Below are positions 13,450 through 24,900 of a stretch of DNA of 64,000 bases, piece by piece; the first letter of the stretch is position 1; each line of letters begins with the position of its first letter. The position numbers and the translations under genes were made by a program. The stretch is from Zonotrichia leucophrys gambelii. Lineage: Eukaryota; Chordata; Aves; Passeriformes; Passerellidae. The stretch is from positions 93,820,951 to 93,884,950 of the forward strand of contig NC_088172.1 in assembly GCF_028769735.1 (NCBI RefSeq), read 5' to 3'. The notes beneath the pieces are model-generated. The model did no database searches. It was not told the origin of the DNA and worked only from the letters and a program-made list of their open reading frames with translations.

Positions 13450-13612
13450 TTGGGTTTTTTTTTTGTTTTTTTTTTTTTTGTTGTTTGTTTGGGGTTTTTT
13501 GGTTGGTTGGTTGGTGCTTTGTTTGTTTGTTTGGGGTTTTTTTGGTTGGTTGGTTGGTGCTTTTTTTTTTTGGGGGGGGGGGGGGTTTGGGGGGGTTTTT
13601 TGTGGGTTTTTT
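13450..13612 (+). repeat. G/T-rich low-complexity tract with G-runs
   Basis: The + strand is almost entirely T and G for about 160 nt. Long T runs come first, then two near-identical units of about 40 bp made of tttg and ttgg steps ending in gtgcttt (about 13484-13520 and 13525-13563), then 11 T, 14 G, ttt, 7 G and further T/G. Because the + strand is the MSH2 sense strand, the pre-mRNA would carry long G runs able to form quadruplexes. The exact lengths of the T and G homopolymers may be unreliable in any assembly. Confidence 0.95.
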
Positions 13613-16600
13613 TCCCCTGCTGGCCAATCCTGCTCAGGCATTATAAATACTCTATTCCTTCTAACTGTGGTCTTTTATTTTAGTCTGTTAGTTTAGTTAT
13701 TATTTCTACACACAGAATTATTTTCTTTCTTCGTAAAAATCTATATACAAATCTGGCATGGTTAATGCCTTTTTTTTTTCTATTTGCCTATTTTCTCAAA
13801 CTATTTTTCCTATTAACTTAAACTTTGATATTTAGCTGTGTAAAAATCTAGAAGTAGAATTAAACCCTCCTGACATCATCTGTGTTGAGGCACCTTAAAA
13901 TGGTGGTGGAAAATGCTGCACAGGTGTAGCCAGGGGGGCAGAAATCTCTTCTGATGTCAGATGTGATGCAGACATCAGTGGAATGGAAGCAGCCTGTCGA
14001 GGCTCAGGCGAGTGTGTGACATATATTAGATTGAAAAAAACCAGATTTTTGTTGTCTTTTTCTGTGTGTGTCTGTGGTACATTGGCCTTCTGTCAGAAGA
14101 TGGTTCAAGAGATGCCTCTTATGAACAGTAAAGCTGGGGGAAAGGTGGAATGTTTTGAGTTGGAGCCTGGAATATCCAGCAGAAACGTGGAGATGAGTGG
14201 CGTTTTTCCTCTCTCTGTCTCCCAGGGCACACTAACCCTAATGACACTTGTGAGGGCACAGAATTCAAAGCTGGTAAACAGCCGTGGTTGTGCTCAGCAG
14301 GGATGAAAGGTGGGTACTGTTTCCAAATTAAAGAAAAGCACTTGTGCTGATTTGCTGTTACATTTGCTGCAGTCTTGTTCTCTGGTTTTGCAGATTTAAA
14401 TAACTGTCTTGAAACAGATTTCCTTGATGTTCTAGTGTGGTTTCACTACTTATAATTGTTTCTGTTATCTTGACTGTGCTGCCTTAGATTTGGGGTGGCA
14501 AGTTTTTCCCTATTTTCCTTTCCTTTTGGCTGTGTGGCAGAAATGAATTATCTAGTGTTGTCAGCTGTTCTTTGGTTACCCTTTCTTGGATTTTAAAATT
14601 TGTTTCTTTTTGTATTTCCTTTTTTTCCCCCCCTTAGTTGAACTTTATATTAAAAACAATCTGTCCTTAGATTTCATTATTACTTGTGAGGATTATTCAT
14701 GGCTCATAGTTGCATTACCTTTCTATTCAGCAACCTTGTATGCATTCTTACCAACAGAAAATTGTTATGCAAAATGTGGCATGAGCACAAACCTGTCAGA
14801 TGTATCTTTGTGGTTGGCAAATGTAGGGGGGGGAGATAGAACCGTACCAGGAAGGTCATGAAATGTTAGTCTAATTATCATGGTTTTGGCAGAGGAAAAT
14901 TGCTCATGCTGATCGGAGAACTCTTTGAACTTGTCATTGTGGACAAAAGGGGAGGGGAAAGAAATAAATTAGAGCTTTCAAAATGCCTTTGACAGGTCTT
15001 ATCCAAGAGGCTGTTGAAATAGGTGAGGAAGTCGTGGGATGAAAGTGAAGGGTTTGTTTGTGCAAAAGGCACAAATGGGAAAAACCCCCTAGATCCTGGT
15101 AAAGATGAGCTCAAGACTGAGCTCATGGGATGTTCTAGAATGACTTTATAGCAGCTCTGCAGAATTTAGTAAGTCTTCAGAAGTGATTCTGTGCATGTAT
15201 CTGTATGCTAGCATTACTGATTTTCTAAGGGCCTCTTGGAAGAAAATTGAAGTTCTCTGACTTTAAACATGAGCCATGAGAGGGCAAGATAGCATCTCAT
15301 GTTGATGGTGAACTTTAATTTTGCAGATTCTTGCATGTGTGAAGTTGGTCATCAAAATAAGGAAAAAACCCTAGTTTTTATGCTTGAAATTTCAAAGTTG
15401 AAATCATGGGGTAGTCAGTAGTTTAAGCAGGTTGGATAAACCCAGAAAACTCTTGTTTCCTGCTGCAGGCAGGAATAGTATTTCTCTGGATTAAAATTCA
15501 CTTTGATAATGGATAAACATTCCAAATGTGTCTTGCTTTCTTCCTGGTGGTTTTTTAAAGTGAAGTAACATTGAGGGTTTTTTTAAGTGAAGTAGGGTGG
15601 TTTTAAACCAGAAATTCATGCCATTTTCCTCATAATAAAACTTGAAGATATTTGCAACTAGTTCCTCTTTATGGGTTGATGGTGTGGTGATATTTTGATA
15701 ATGGAGAAATAATAAATAAGCTGATAAATATTGCATAATACCTGGGAAGTGAGAGAACATAACATCAGGGCAGTACAAGCTCTTGTGTGTTTGCCATGAC
15801 TGTAACTGCTGAAGAACAGGGAAGGTGACAGCAGGAATACATGGATGTTCTAAATGGAGAAGTTTATAATAAATCCTGCTTTGTTTTTGCCAAATTTCCA
15901 GATTACAGGACTAAAAATGGCCAAGCTGCTTGGTTCCTGTGGGGAGGTTCCTGTTGGCAAGTGGGTTCCTTCTCTAATCCCTTAGTGGGGAAGGAGCACA
16001 TCTGGTTAGTGGGCTCGTTTTTAGGCTGTTCAGCAGTTGTGTCAGGTGTCTTTAGTTTGATTCGGTTCTTATTGCTTTTTCCCCTCAGTATCTAAACAAT
16101 ATCTGGTGTTTAAAAGCTGTGTTTGGTCACTGGTGGCTGCTGGCACTTCTGAGAGGAGAGTTTGTGATGTGAGCCCTAAGTGAGGTGTGCTGGTAAATGG
16201 AAGGGATTTGTGATAAGCATGGCAATGTATTTGCTGTGGTGAGATTGTGTAGCTCTTGTTATTCCTCCAAACCATTGTCAAAGTCTGAAAGCTAAATATC
16301 ATGTTCAGAAACACCAGCAGGGATCAGGATGGAAAATTGCTTGGCTTTTATGATATTTCTCATACAAGTCCTGTTCTGTGTTTTGCAGTAGGTATCTTCA
16401 GTGTTTTCCTGTCTGTTTCTGACAAGCTCTGTGTACATGCTGAAACATTAATGTTTCTTTTGGAGGTAACGCACCCTTATGTGTCAGTAATGTCAGTCTC
16501 TCAATTTATGTATTAAGGCTGTAGTTGAATGGATAAACATAAAGGTAGGTTCCTTCTCTCATCTTTTTCATTGATTTTTTTTTGGGTATAATACAGAAGA

Positions 16601-17364
16601 TTCACTGGAGTGTGGGAGTAGAATACTTTTTGAAACAGAAGGAATTTTTTTATACAAAAATGTACCACTGCCTGTCCAGGGCTCTCTGCCTCTTGTCTTG
16701 CTTTAGCCAAAGCCTTTGTTACCTGTCTTTGCTAATTACCTGGGGCAGTGGACTGTGTTAACCCCTGTGTGGTGTTGCCATTGTCTGGCACCCTGCACAG
16801 CACTGCAGTGTGTAATGTAGAGATCACTGCTGTCAGAATGACAAAAAAATGTAATTTCCAATGTAGTTTGCAAGTGCAGATGTTACTGTAATTTAAACAA
16901 ATGCATTTTTCTGTCAGTAAGCAAAGCAGCAGGAATAATGTGGTGGAAGCTGTCTTTTCCTTGCTTGCATGTCTTTAGATAAAATTAACTTCTCTGCTGA
17001 AGCAAAGATATTGATAGATATTATTAACCAGAAATCAGCATAGTATGTAAAGTGGGGAGGTCTCTGAAGGAGGCAGAACTCTTCCTTCCTTGGTGTTCGG
17101 AAAGTGTGATCAAAGAACACCGACCTTCCCAGTGTTCCAAAATTAACAATATCCGAGTTATTTTTTTAACAGCAAATGCAAGATGTGTAGAGATGACAAT
17201 ATTAACTGATGCAAAAACCCCCAAAAATGTATGAAAATTTGTTCTCATTCTAGTGGAGAAATACAATTTAATGCTCCGTCACTTCTTGTTGAGATTTATG
17301 CTTGCTTTGAGCACTTAAAGAATATTTATTTCATTATTTTAAAGCCCCCATACCTAAAATTAAG

Positions 17365-17420
17365 AAAAAAAACAACAAAAAAAAAACCAACAACAACAAC
17401 AAAAAAAAAAAAAAACCAAC
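17365..17420 (+). repeat. A/C-rich simple repeat
   Basis: A runs separated by (AAC)n steps, including caacaacaacaac, make a low-complexity block. It resembles the complement of the G/T-rich tract at 13.5 kb in style but is much shorter. Confidence 0.9.
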
Positions 17421-17930
17421 TAGAAAAAACCCCAAACAAAATGTCAGGGAGCAGCAGCAAGGGAAGGCAAGCTGGGAGTCGGGGGTGACCAGTCTGGCAG
17501 GCAGTACCCTCCTTGGTGAGAGTGCAGTCTCCCAATGCCTGCCATGAGGCAAACAGTGGTTTGGAAGTAGTTGGCATGGATTTACAGAGGGAAAATCGTG
17601 GCTGGCTAAACCAGTAAGCTTATGCAATAGATAAACTGGGTGGTTGGATAAGGGAAGAGCAGGAAATGTTGCTTCTTGTGGCTGGAGCTGTCGCTGTCCC
17701 CTGTTACATCTCAGAAAGCAGGGCTAGGTCAGTACAGTGTGGTGTGCTGAAAACTCACCCAGCTGCCAGGCTCAGGGCATGCAGTCACTCTCAAGGGCTC
17801 TGTTCCAGGGCTTGACACTGGGACCATCCCTGGGGATACCCAGGATGTGCAGCTGGCTGTACCTGGGACCCTGCTTTGAGCAGGGCTTGGAGTGGTCAGG
17901 ACCCAGAGGTGCCTTCCCATTGTCGCAGAC

Positions 17931-18309
17931 ATCTTTTGTGAAAAATCCTTTCCTTAGGATTTTTTCCTCCTGAGAAGCTGAGAGGCCTCAGGAGCAAAAT
18001 GTAAACATTGATTATCTGCTGCTGTGGAATGCAACAGGTGGATCTGTGATTGGTCTCATGTGGTTGTTTCTAATTAATGGCCAATCACAGCCCAGCTGGC
18101 TCAGACTCTCTGTCCAGGACACAAGCCTTTGTTGTCATTCCTTCTTTTTTTCTATTCCTTGCTAGCCTTCTGATGAAATCCTTTCTTCTATTCTTTTAGT
18201 ATAGTTTTAATGTAATATATATAATAAAATAATAAATCAAGCCTTCTGAAACATGGAGTCAGATCCTCATCTCTTCACTCATCCTTGGACCCTTGCGAAC
18301 ACAGTCACA
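17931..18309 (+). mobile_element. Solo LTR, endogenous retrovirus (family 1)
   Basis: A 379-bp copy of the same family as at 4092, in the opposite orientation. It runs from tgtcgcagac to cacagtcaca, with paired ccaat-type motifs, a TATA-like AT block and aataaatcaagcc before the 3' end. The expected 6-bp target duplication is not found: the flanks read tcccat and cagccc, with cccat recurring only 3 bp off register. The lack of a clean duplication may mean edge decay or recombination between LTRs at different sites. It ends 456 bp upstream of MSH2 exon 7. Confidence 0.85.
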
Positions 18310-18765
18310 CAGCCCATCCTGTGCTCCAGGCTTGCACAGCTGCAGTGTCCATGTTGGCCTTGTCTACAGGGAGATAAGCTCTGCCAGCAGTGGAGTGTTT
18401 TCCCTGCTTAATTCCTCTTCTTCCATGGACTGCTGGAAGACTTTTCTGCTCGTGAAGGGAAAGGATTCATCTCCAAGTCAGTTCTGAGTCAGCTTTACCT
18501 ACAGGATGGATGTTGGTACTTGCACTTGAAACAATTGCAAATACCAATAATTGCTGTTTATTAGAAACCCTGACTGTTCAAAACTAGAGAAGCTTGACAT
18601 GGGTTAAATCTCCTTGCTTTCTCAGCTCATGTGCTGTCTGTCCTGTTTTCATTGGATTTTTTTTTTAAAGCCGAGAAAGTACAGATAGAAACTGTCAGAT
18701 AACTGGTGACATAAAAGAATTACAGATGGTGCCATGCTAATCATGGTTATGAATTTCTCATGTAG

Positions 18766-18965
18766 GTTGAATTTGGTTGAAGCTTTTGTGATGGATCCAG
18801 AGCTACGTCAGTGCCTCCAGGAGGATCTGTTACGTCGCTTTCCAGACCTCAACCGGCTGGCAAAGAAATTTCAGAGACAAGCAGCAAACTTACAGGACTG
18901 TTACAGGATGTTCCAGGCTATCAATCAGCTGCCCAATGTCATACAAGCACTACAGAAACATGAAG
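18766..18965 (+). CDS. MSH2: MSH2 exon 7
   Basis: 200 bp, the same length as human exon 7. The acceptor is tgtag and the donor is gaag/gtatt. It begins with the third base of an Arg codon and continues LNLVEAFV, then [18 protein letters not shown], ending in the first base of a Gly codon. It corresponds to human residues about 360-426 in the lever domain (domain III). The NLAKKF-type helical core is nearly identical to mammals, while the start of the exon (MDPELRQC) is more divergent. Confidence 0.97.
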
Positions 18966-21900
18966 GTATTGCTTCTATTCCATCTATTCCCAATGTTTTG
19001 TGGTGTACTGATGATGAAAAGAAATAGAGCGTAGATTTCCAAAGATGACTTTTTTCCCTGTGTGCTTTTGTTGCAGGAATAAAGCTTTAAACACATTTGA
19101 ATTTTAAATGAGCTGAAATTCCAAAATGCCAATCAGATACTTAAGAATATTCATAGCTAAATCTTTGCAGGGAAATGTGTTCCAATTAGTGTGTAGCTGG
19201 CATGCTTGAGCTGTTGGGTGGTGGTGTGGGAATCTTTGACATGGATTTGTCTCTGGGAATTCCTGACCAACTGTGTGTGTGCTGTGATCTTACAAACAAG
19301 ATGCCATTCTTACAATAGTGTTGTCATCCACTTTGGGTTGTAATGACACACAAAATCCCCCCGGTTTAAGGATTAGCGGTATCACTCAAATGGCTTTTTT
19401 TAATCATAATGTTCCTGTGTTTGGTACAAGTAACATGGCAGGATTTCCTCCAGTCCTCATTAGTAGGAAGCACAATGCTGTGACAAGCAAGTCTAGAAGG
19501 TACAAAAGCAATTTTTTTTTTCTGTGTATTACCAAGAAAATACAGAATAAGATCAGCATTCACAATAGCAGTTCTAACCTACCAGAAAGCTCATTTCCAT
19601 TGAAGCCCATTAATTTGTTAGAAATTCCCTTTGTGTAAAGCAAGCACCAAAGCCTGAAAAACAAATATTGTTTGAAATGGTATGGTTACAAAAATTTCTT
19701 TCCTTTATTTGAGTAGAAAATAAAACTACCCAGTGTCTTATACTTTTCTGTACTACAGTTTTACAAGTTCAAGTAATGAAACTTCTACAATATTAATCTT
19801 AAAATAAATCAATTTTTGGCTATTGACTGTATTATTTCCAAGAGCAGTTTAGATCTGAAACTCTGAGGGAACTGACAGATGTAACTGTTTTGCTTGTTTT
19901 TGTTTTTAAAGAGCTGTGTCACTCTTCAGCTGCCTCTGTTGTGTCCATTTGGCTTTTCCAAACAGACACTGCTTGTTTTAACCTTGACATGGAGCCCTTG
20001 GATTCCCATTCTATGCTGAGGTGTTAATTCAGAATGCTGACTTCCTGTCTTTACTTCTTTTTATATTAGTTGCCATTTGGATCAGCAGAGTTCCTGTGTC
20101 ATAACACTGGGGTAGGAAAACAATTCCATTTTTAGAGTTTTGAGGAGCAAGCTGTGTAAGGCAAACTGCTCACCATATGGAAAAGTTAATAGGCTGCAAA
20201 AGGTTCTTCCTGTTCTACACATGAATCAGTTGGACTTAGGGCAATCACCAGCAGTATATTAAAGATAGTTTAAAAGAGGTGGTGTGTTATTTTTATTTTT
20301 CTTTGTACTTGTGCCACCTGTTCAAAGTACATGAATGGTCTGGTAATTTTCAATGTACATGAATGATTCAGACTGGATCTGGTAATTTCTCTGTTTCTGA
20401 CTGTACAGAATGTTGTAACTCATCAAGGGATGGAAAGTCAGAAAGATTTTTGACGATTCTGAGTATGTGCCAGTTTCAGAATTCCCTTGCCTATGAATGG
20501 CTGTGGGGATATAGAGCAGCTATGGGGATACAGAACAACTGCAAAGCCATCAGCTGTGACTGCCTTTCCCTCAAAATGAAGCATTGTTTTGTTGAAATCC
20601 TTGTTTTTATGGGTGGTGAAAGCTGAGGAGGGGGGTGATGAGTGAAGATGGCTTTTTTCTGGTTTGGCCATAAGAAGTCTGCATAGGATGGGAAAGAACT
20701 CTGAGTCATCAAATCATTTTGCTCTAGCTGGCAAAAGGGAGCAGTTGCTCATTACTCAGATTGCTGGGGCATGAAATTTGGGTCCTTTAGAAGATTTCTG
20801 TCCTCAAGAAGCTGCTGAAGCATCTTCCTTCCCATCTCAAACAAACACTCTTAAGTGTGTAAATGTGCAGGATACAGGAATTGTGTGCTGGGTGTCAGAT
20901 GTGTTTTTACCATACTGTACACAGTAACTGAATGCCCCTTACTGCTGCTTTCAGTCCTGTTCTTTCCTAGCCTCTTGTGATCAAACTTGGCTGTTTCCCA
21001 TCCTTTGTCAGATCCAGCTGATTATTCCCTTACTCATAATGGAAACACATTTATCTATCAATGTGTCGTCTTACTCAGTGCTACATTTCACTTCATTTCT
21101 ATTAGCCCAGTTTTCAAGGTGTTGATCTATTTCTGATTTATCTTATTCCAATATAAGCTACTGACAGCTTCCATATTGTTTATTTTAGTGACATTTATAA
21201 GCAGCCTTCTTTTCTGCATTAGTATGAATTCACACCTCTTAAAAAGCTAAAAGCTTCTGTGAGCCCTGGAGGAGCTGATGTCCTTTCAGCTTGTTCATCT
21301 TTTGCAAGTGGGTGATTTGCTCTTTATCTGCGCTCTGGTCATGGCATAAATGACAGATCTTGCACCTTGGCACCTCCTGTGAGACCAAGCTGAATGCTTT
21401 AGAAGAGCCCAGATTAGCTCTGCAGAGTCCCCTTTGTCTCAGGCATTCTGTATTTGAGGCAGATGTTGCACCATATGGATATTACCTACCTGTAGAAAAC
21501 ATATACTGTATTTTATCCCAATTTCCATTGTTCTTTTCCTTTTATCCCACTTTCCATTGCACTATCAGAATGACTGGTGCACTTAATCACTGGGATTTGT
21601 CTGTTTTGCCTGGATAGTGCAGTGTCATTTTGCTGCCAAACTAACTGTGTGTTTCAAGTCTGAAGATTAGTGTTTTATTTTAATTGCCAGACAACATTTT
21701 TAAACCATATTAATAGTCAAGTCTTTAAAATGTGTAATAAACACTTGTCTGTGCTTCAGTAAGTAAATTATGGTTTAAATTAAAACCTGCACCTGGGCAC
21801 AGATAGGCTCTGGGATCAATATGCATCTCTGCTTTTGATGGTGCAAAGCTCTATTAGTTTTGCTCTCAGTGGTTACTTTCCATCCTAATAATGTTGAGTA

Positions 21901-24900
21901 GGTGCAAAAGAGCATTTTTTTTACTATGCATCTTTTCTATGAGTTAATGAATACAGGTGCAAGACATGTTGGAGTTTAATTTAGAATTTTTCAGTGATGT
22001 TTCTTGCTCATATTCTTGTAATGCCAGGTGTTTTAAGAAAAGCATGTGCAAATAACTTTTGTAAACCCTCATTATTTGCTGACTCCACTGTTTTACTTCT
22101 TTCAAGTGCTGGATACCAAGTTTGAAGTTGGATTAAAAGTGAAAATAAATTTTGCTGTGTATCAGTTGGACCCATATAAATAAATGTATGTAAATACATC
22201 AGTATGTTATTTACTTAATAAATAATAAATTCTAATTTTAATATATTCCAGCATTTGAATGTGACATCTTCCTGTGGTGTCCAAGGTGTACCCTTCAAGT
22301 TTAAATAATGAAATGGCATCATGAAACTTCCCTACTGAAGAAAACAAATTATAATAGCTACTTTAAGTTCAAGCACAATTGTTTTGCATAGATTCAAGAA
22401 TATTGAAGCTCATTTCATTGTGTGTGCCTTTTATTCTGTCAGCTGGGAACTGCTAAGCCCGCTCTGAAGAATGGACATGAAACTTTTTCTGCTCTTCAGT
22501 TTCTTTCTTTGTTGGCTATAGGTTGGTTTAGATGTGTCATTACAGGAGGGAAAAAACCAAGATATTAAGAGAGCAAGCAAGAAGTTTGGAATTGGAAACA
22601 ATCTTTATTTCATATCTGTTGGTTTTGAAGATTTTTAATCAGCAGAAAGCTCCATTTTTGCAAGATCAGTACTCTCTCAACAATATGTAACTTTTTTCTC
22701 TATTAATAGATATTAGTCACTCTAGAGCTTTCACTTTAAAAGTTTGAGGGACTAGGGAAGCAAAAAGGCATGGTAGAAAAAGAAATCAAACCAAACTTTT
22801 TCTTTCTACTTCAACTGAGAGAGGAGAGATTCACTTGGGCAATGGTGTCCTCATTGTGTAACTTCTATGAATTTCTGTGGCACTTTTTCTATAAATTTCT
22901 AAGGCACTTTTTCTTGGGAGAGGCTAGGACTTTTTTCTTAGTCTAGTAAGAAATTGAGAGGCTCTGGAATATCCAGAGCTTAATTCTGTATTTCTTTGTT
23001 AATGTGCAAAGCCTTGCCTGTAAACATGAGAGGCAGCAACATAATTCTGTACATAATTCAGTGAGTCTAAGCTCATAGTATTGGATTCATTTTGAGGCAT
23101 TTTTTGTATGTAATATACTCAATAATGCTAATCTTTCTGTGATTAAATCATGACTTGAAGTGGCTGCAAAGATGTAAACATGCATTTACTGACAGAACCT
23201 TTCCACAGCTGGCTGCTGGATATAGGTGCTTATGTGTAGCTTATGTGTACCTGAAGAAAATACTTCCTTCACAAATTTGACAATATCTGTGCATGTTAAT
23301 TTAATTATGAACTGCTGTTGGTGTTCAGTGCTTTTGGTGTTCCATGGACTTCCTGCCAATATGTGTTCTGTGCAGTTTGACTTGATGCTACAGAGTATCT
23401 CTGTTAATTTTGATGCCTTCCCGTCTAGTGGAAGGAAGTTACTGTGAAGACCTGGTTGTAATATGTGGTCTTTTTTTGTGGAAAACAAAAGCTGATAACA
23501 TACACTTCAGTTGCTATGTCAATATTGTAATTACCAAATATTCCCAGTATTATGTAATAATTTATTAAGAAGAATTAAAAGCTGTGAGTGTGGAAGATAA
23601 GACCAACATTTTTTGCAGAAGGCATGTCAACTTTTATGTTCAAAAATTGGTAATACTCAGACAATGGGTTTGCTTTTATACTATTGTTTGTTGTTTTACT
23701 CGTAGTAGAAGGGATTTAATACCCCCAGTTATGAACAAAGGTGACAGAATAGGTACAGGCTTAATCAGAATTTAGATGGGATATTTAGAAAAATATCCCA
23801 CCAATCTTAGAAAAAGGTACATGTGTTTCAGTGAAATAGTCATAGCCCATCTTTGTAACATTAACCAGCTAAGCAGTTGTGTTGTTTATCTGGGTAAGTG
23901 AATTCTGGTAAATCTGTGGGGATTTGTGAATGATAATTTTCTTGTTTGTTCCTAACAGGAGCTCACCAGATGTTGTTGTTGGCTGTATTTATAACACCTC
24001 TTAATGATATCTGCTCTGACTTCTCAAAGTTTCTGGAGATGATAGAAACAACATTGGACATGGAAAAGGTATGAAATGTTGTGTGGGCAGAGTTTACTCA
24101 GCAATTAAAGTTGCTTATTGAGCTTTGCAATCTGCTCTATATGAACTAAATTTAATTGATCATCTGTATTAAGTAGCTAGTGATAATTTAGCTGTATATA
24201 GAAATATATGCTGCATTTAGAAATATATGAAGGCTGTTATTGATATATCAGGGTACTCAACAGGATATTCACCCACTATCTGAAATTATCTAGCCAGTGA
24301 AAAAATGCTTTGGGTGCATTGATGCTGTCGACCTGAAACTATTTTTTGAAGATCTCATCAATATTAAAAGTGGAGAAGTAATTTTGTCATTTCTCTACTT
24401 TGTATTTTTTAAGTTACAGGGATATGTCTCAAATCCAAGATTTAGCCAAGGATATGTTTATTACTTGGGGAGTCTTTTATAAAAAGACTTTTAAAAATCT
24501 TTTAAAAAAAAATTTCATTTTTTTTATTAACCAGGGGTTAGGATTATCCTAAGTGAAGGTCTCAGCTGACTGCAAAAATAAGAGAAATACCTAAACATGT
24601 GCCAGACATGGTAGCAAGGGCTGTTTGTTGAACTTGTGAGAACTGCAGTGGGTTAAAAATTTAGAACATGCATACTTTTCTCCAAAGGCAGGAGCACTGT
24701 GTTTTCTTCCTTTGTATTGTGTTGTGCATCCATCAACTGCATTTTGCTGTTTATGGAAGGACTTGTTTGATTGACATGTTGCTGTAATTTGTGATGTATG
24801 GTAATGAAGAAATTTATAGCTTTATACCAGTTACAGACCATCTGTTGATGCAGTTTGTGTGCCCTGGGACTCTGTTTTCTTTAAAAGTAACAGCTGTTTA

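Larger units (their letters stand above)
1..18765 (+). other. MSH2: MSH2 intron 6 (3' part, left end outside window)
   Basis: No MSH2 exon 1-6 sequence was recognised here, and the first exon found downstream is exon 7, so this stretch is inferred to be the distal part of intron 6. It holds a 150-bp direct duplication near the left end, two solo LTRs of one family (4.1 and 17.9 kb), another LTR at 9.9-10.6 kb, a homopyrimidine tract at 8.4 kb, a G/T-rich tract at 13.5 kb and an A/C-rich tract at 17.4 kb. The remainder looks like unique AT-rich intronic DNA with only short chance reading frames. An intron over 18 kb is long for a bird but plausible, because this intron is also long in mammals. 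A separate gene nested here is possible but not supported. Confidence 0.7.

Noticed and set aside
13300..13696. Several overlapping Phe/Gly/Val-rich or Pro/Lys/Asn-rich frames
   Set aside because: They are translations of the G/T-rich low-complexity tract on both strands.
1..18765. Search for MSH2 exons 1-6
   Set aside because: No sequence matching the conserved exon 6 (VNQWIKQPLMDKNRIEER) or earlier exons was seen, so they are taken to be left of the window.
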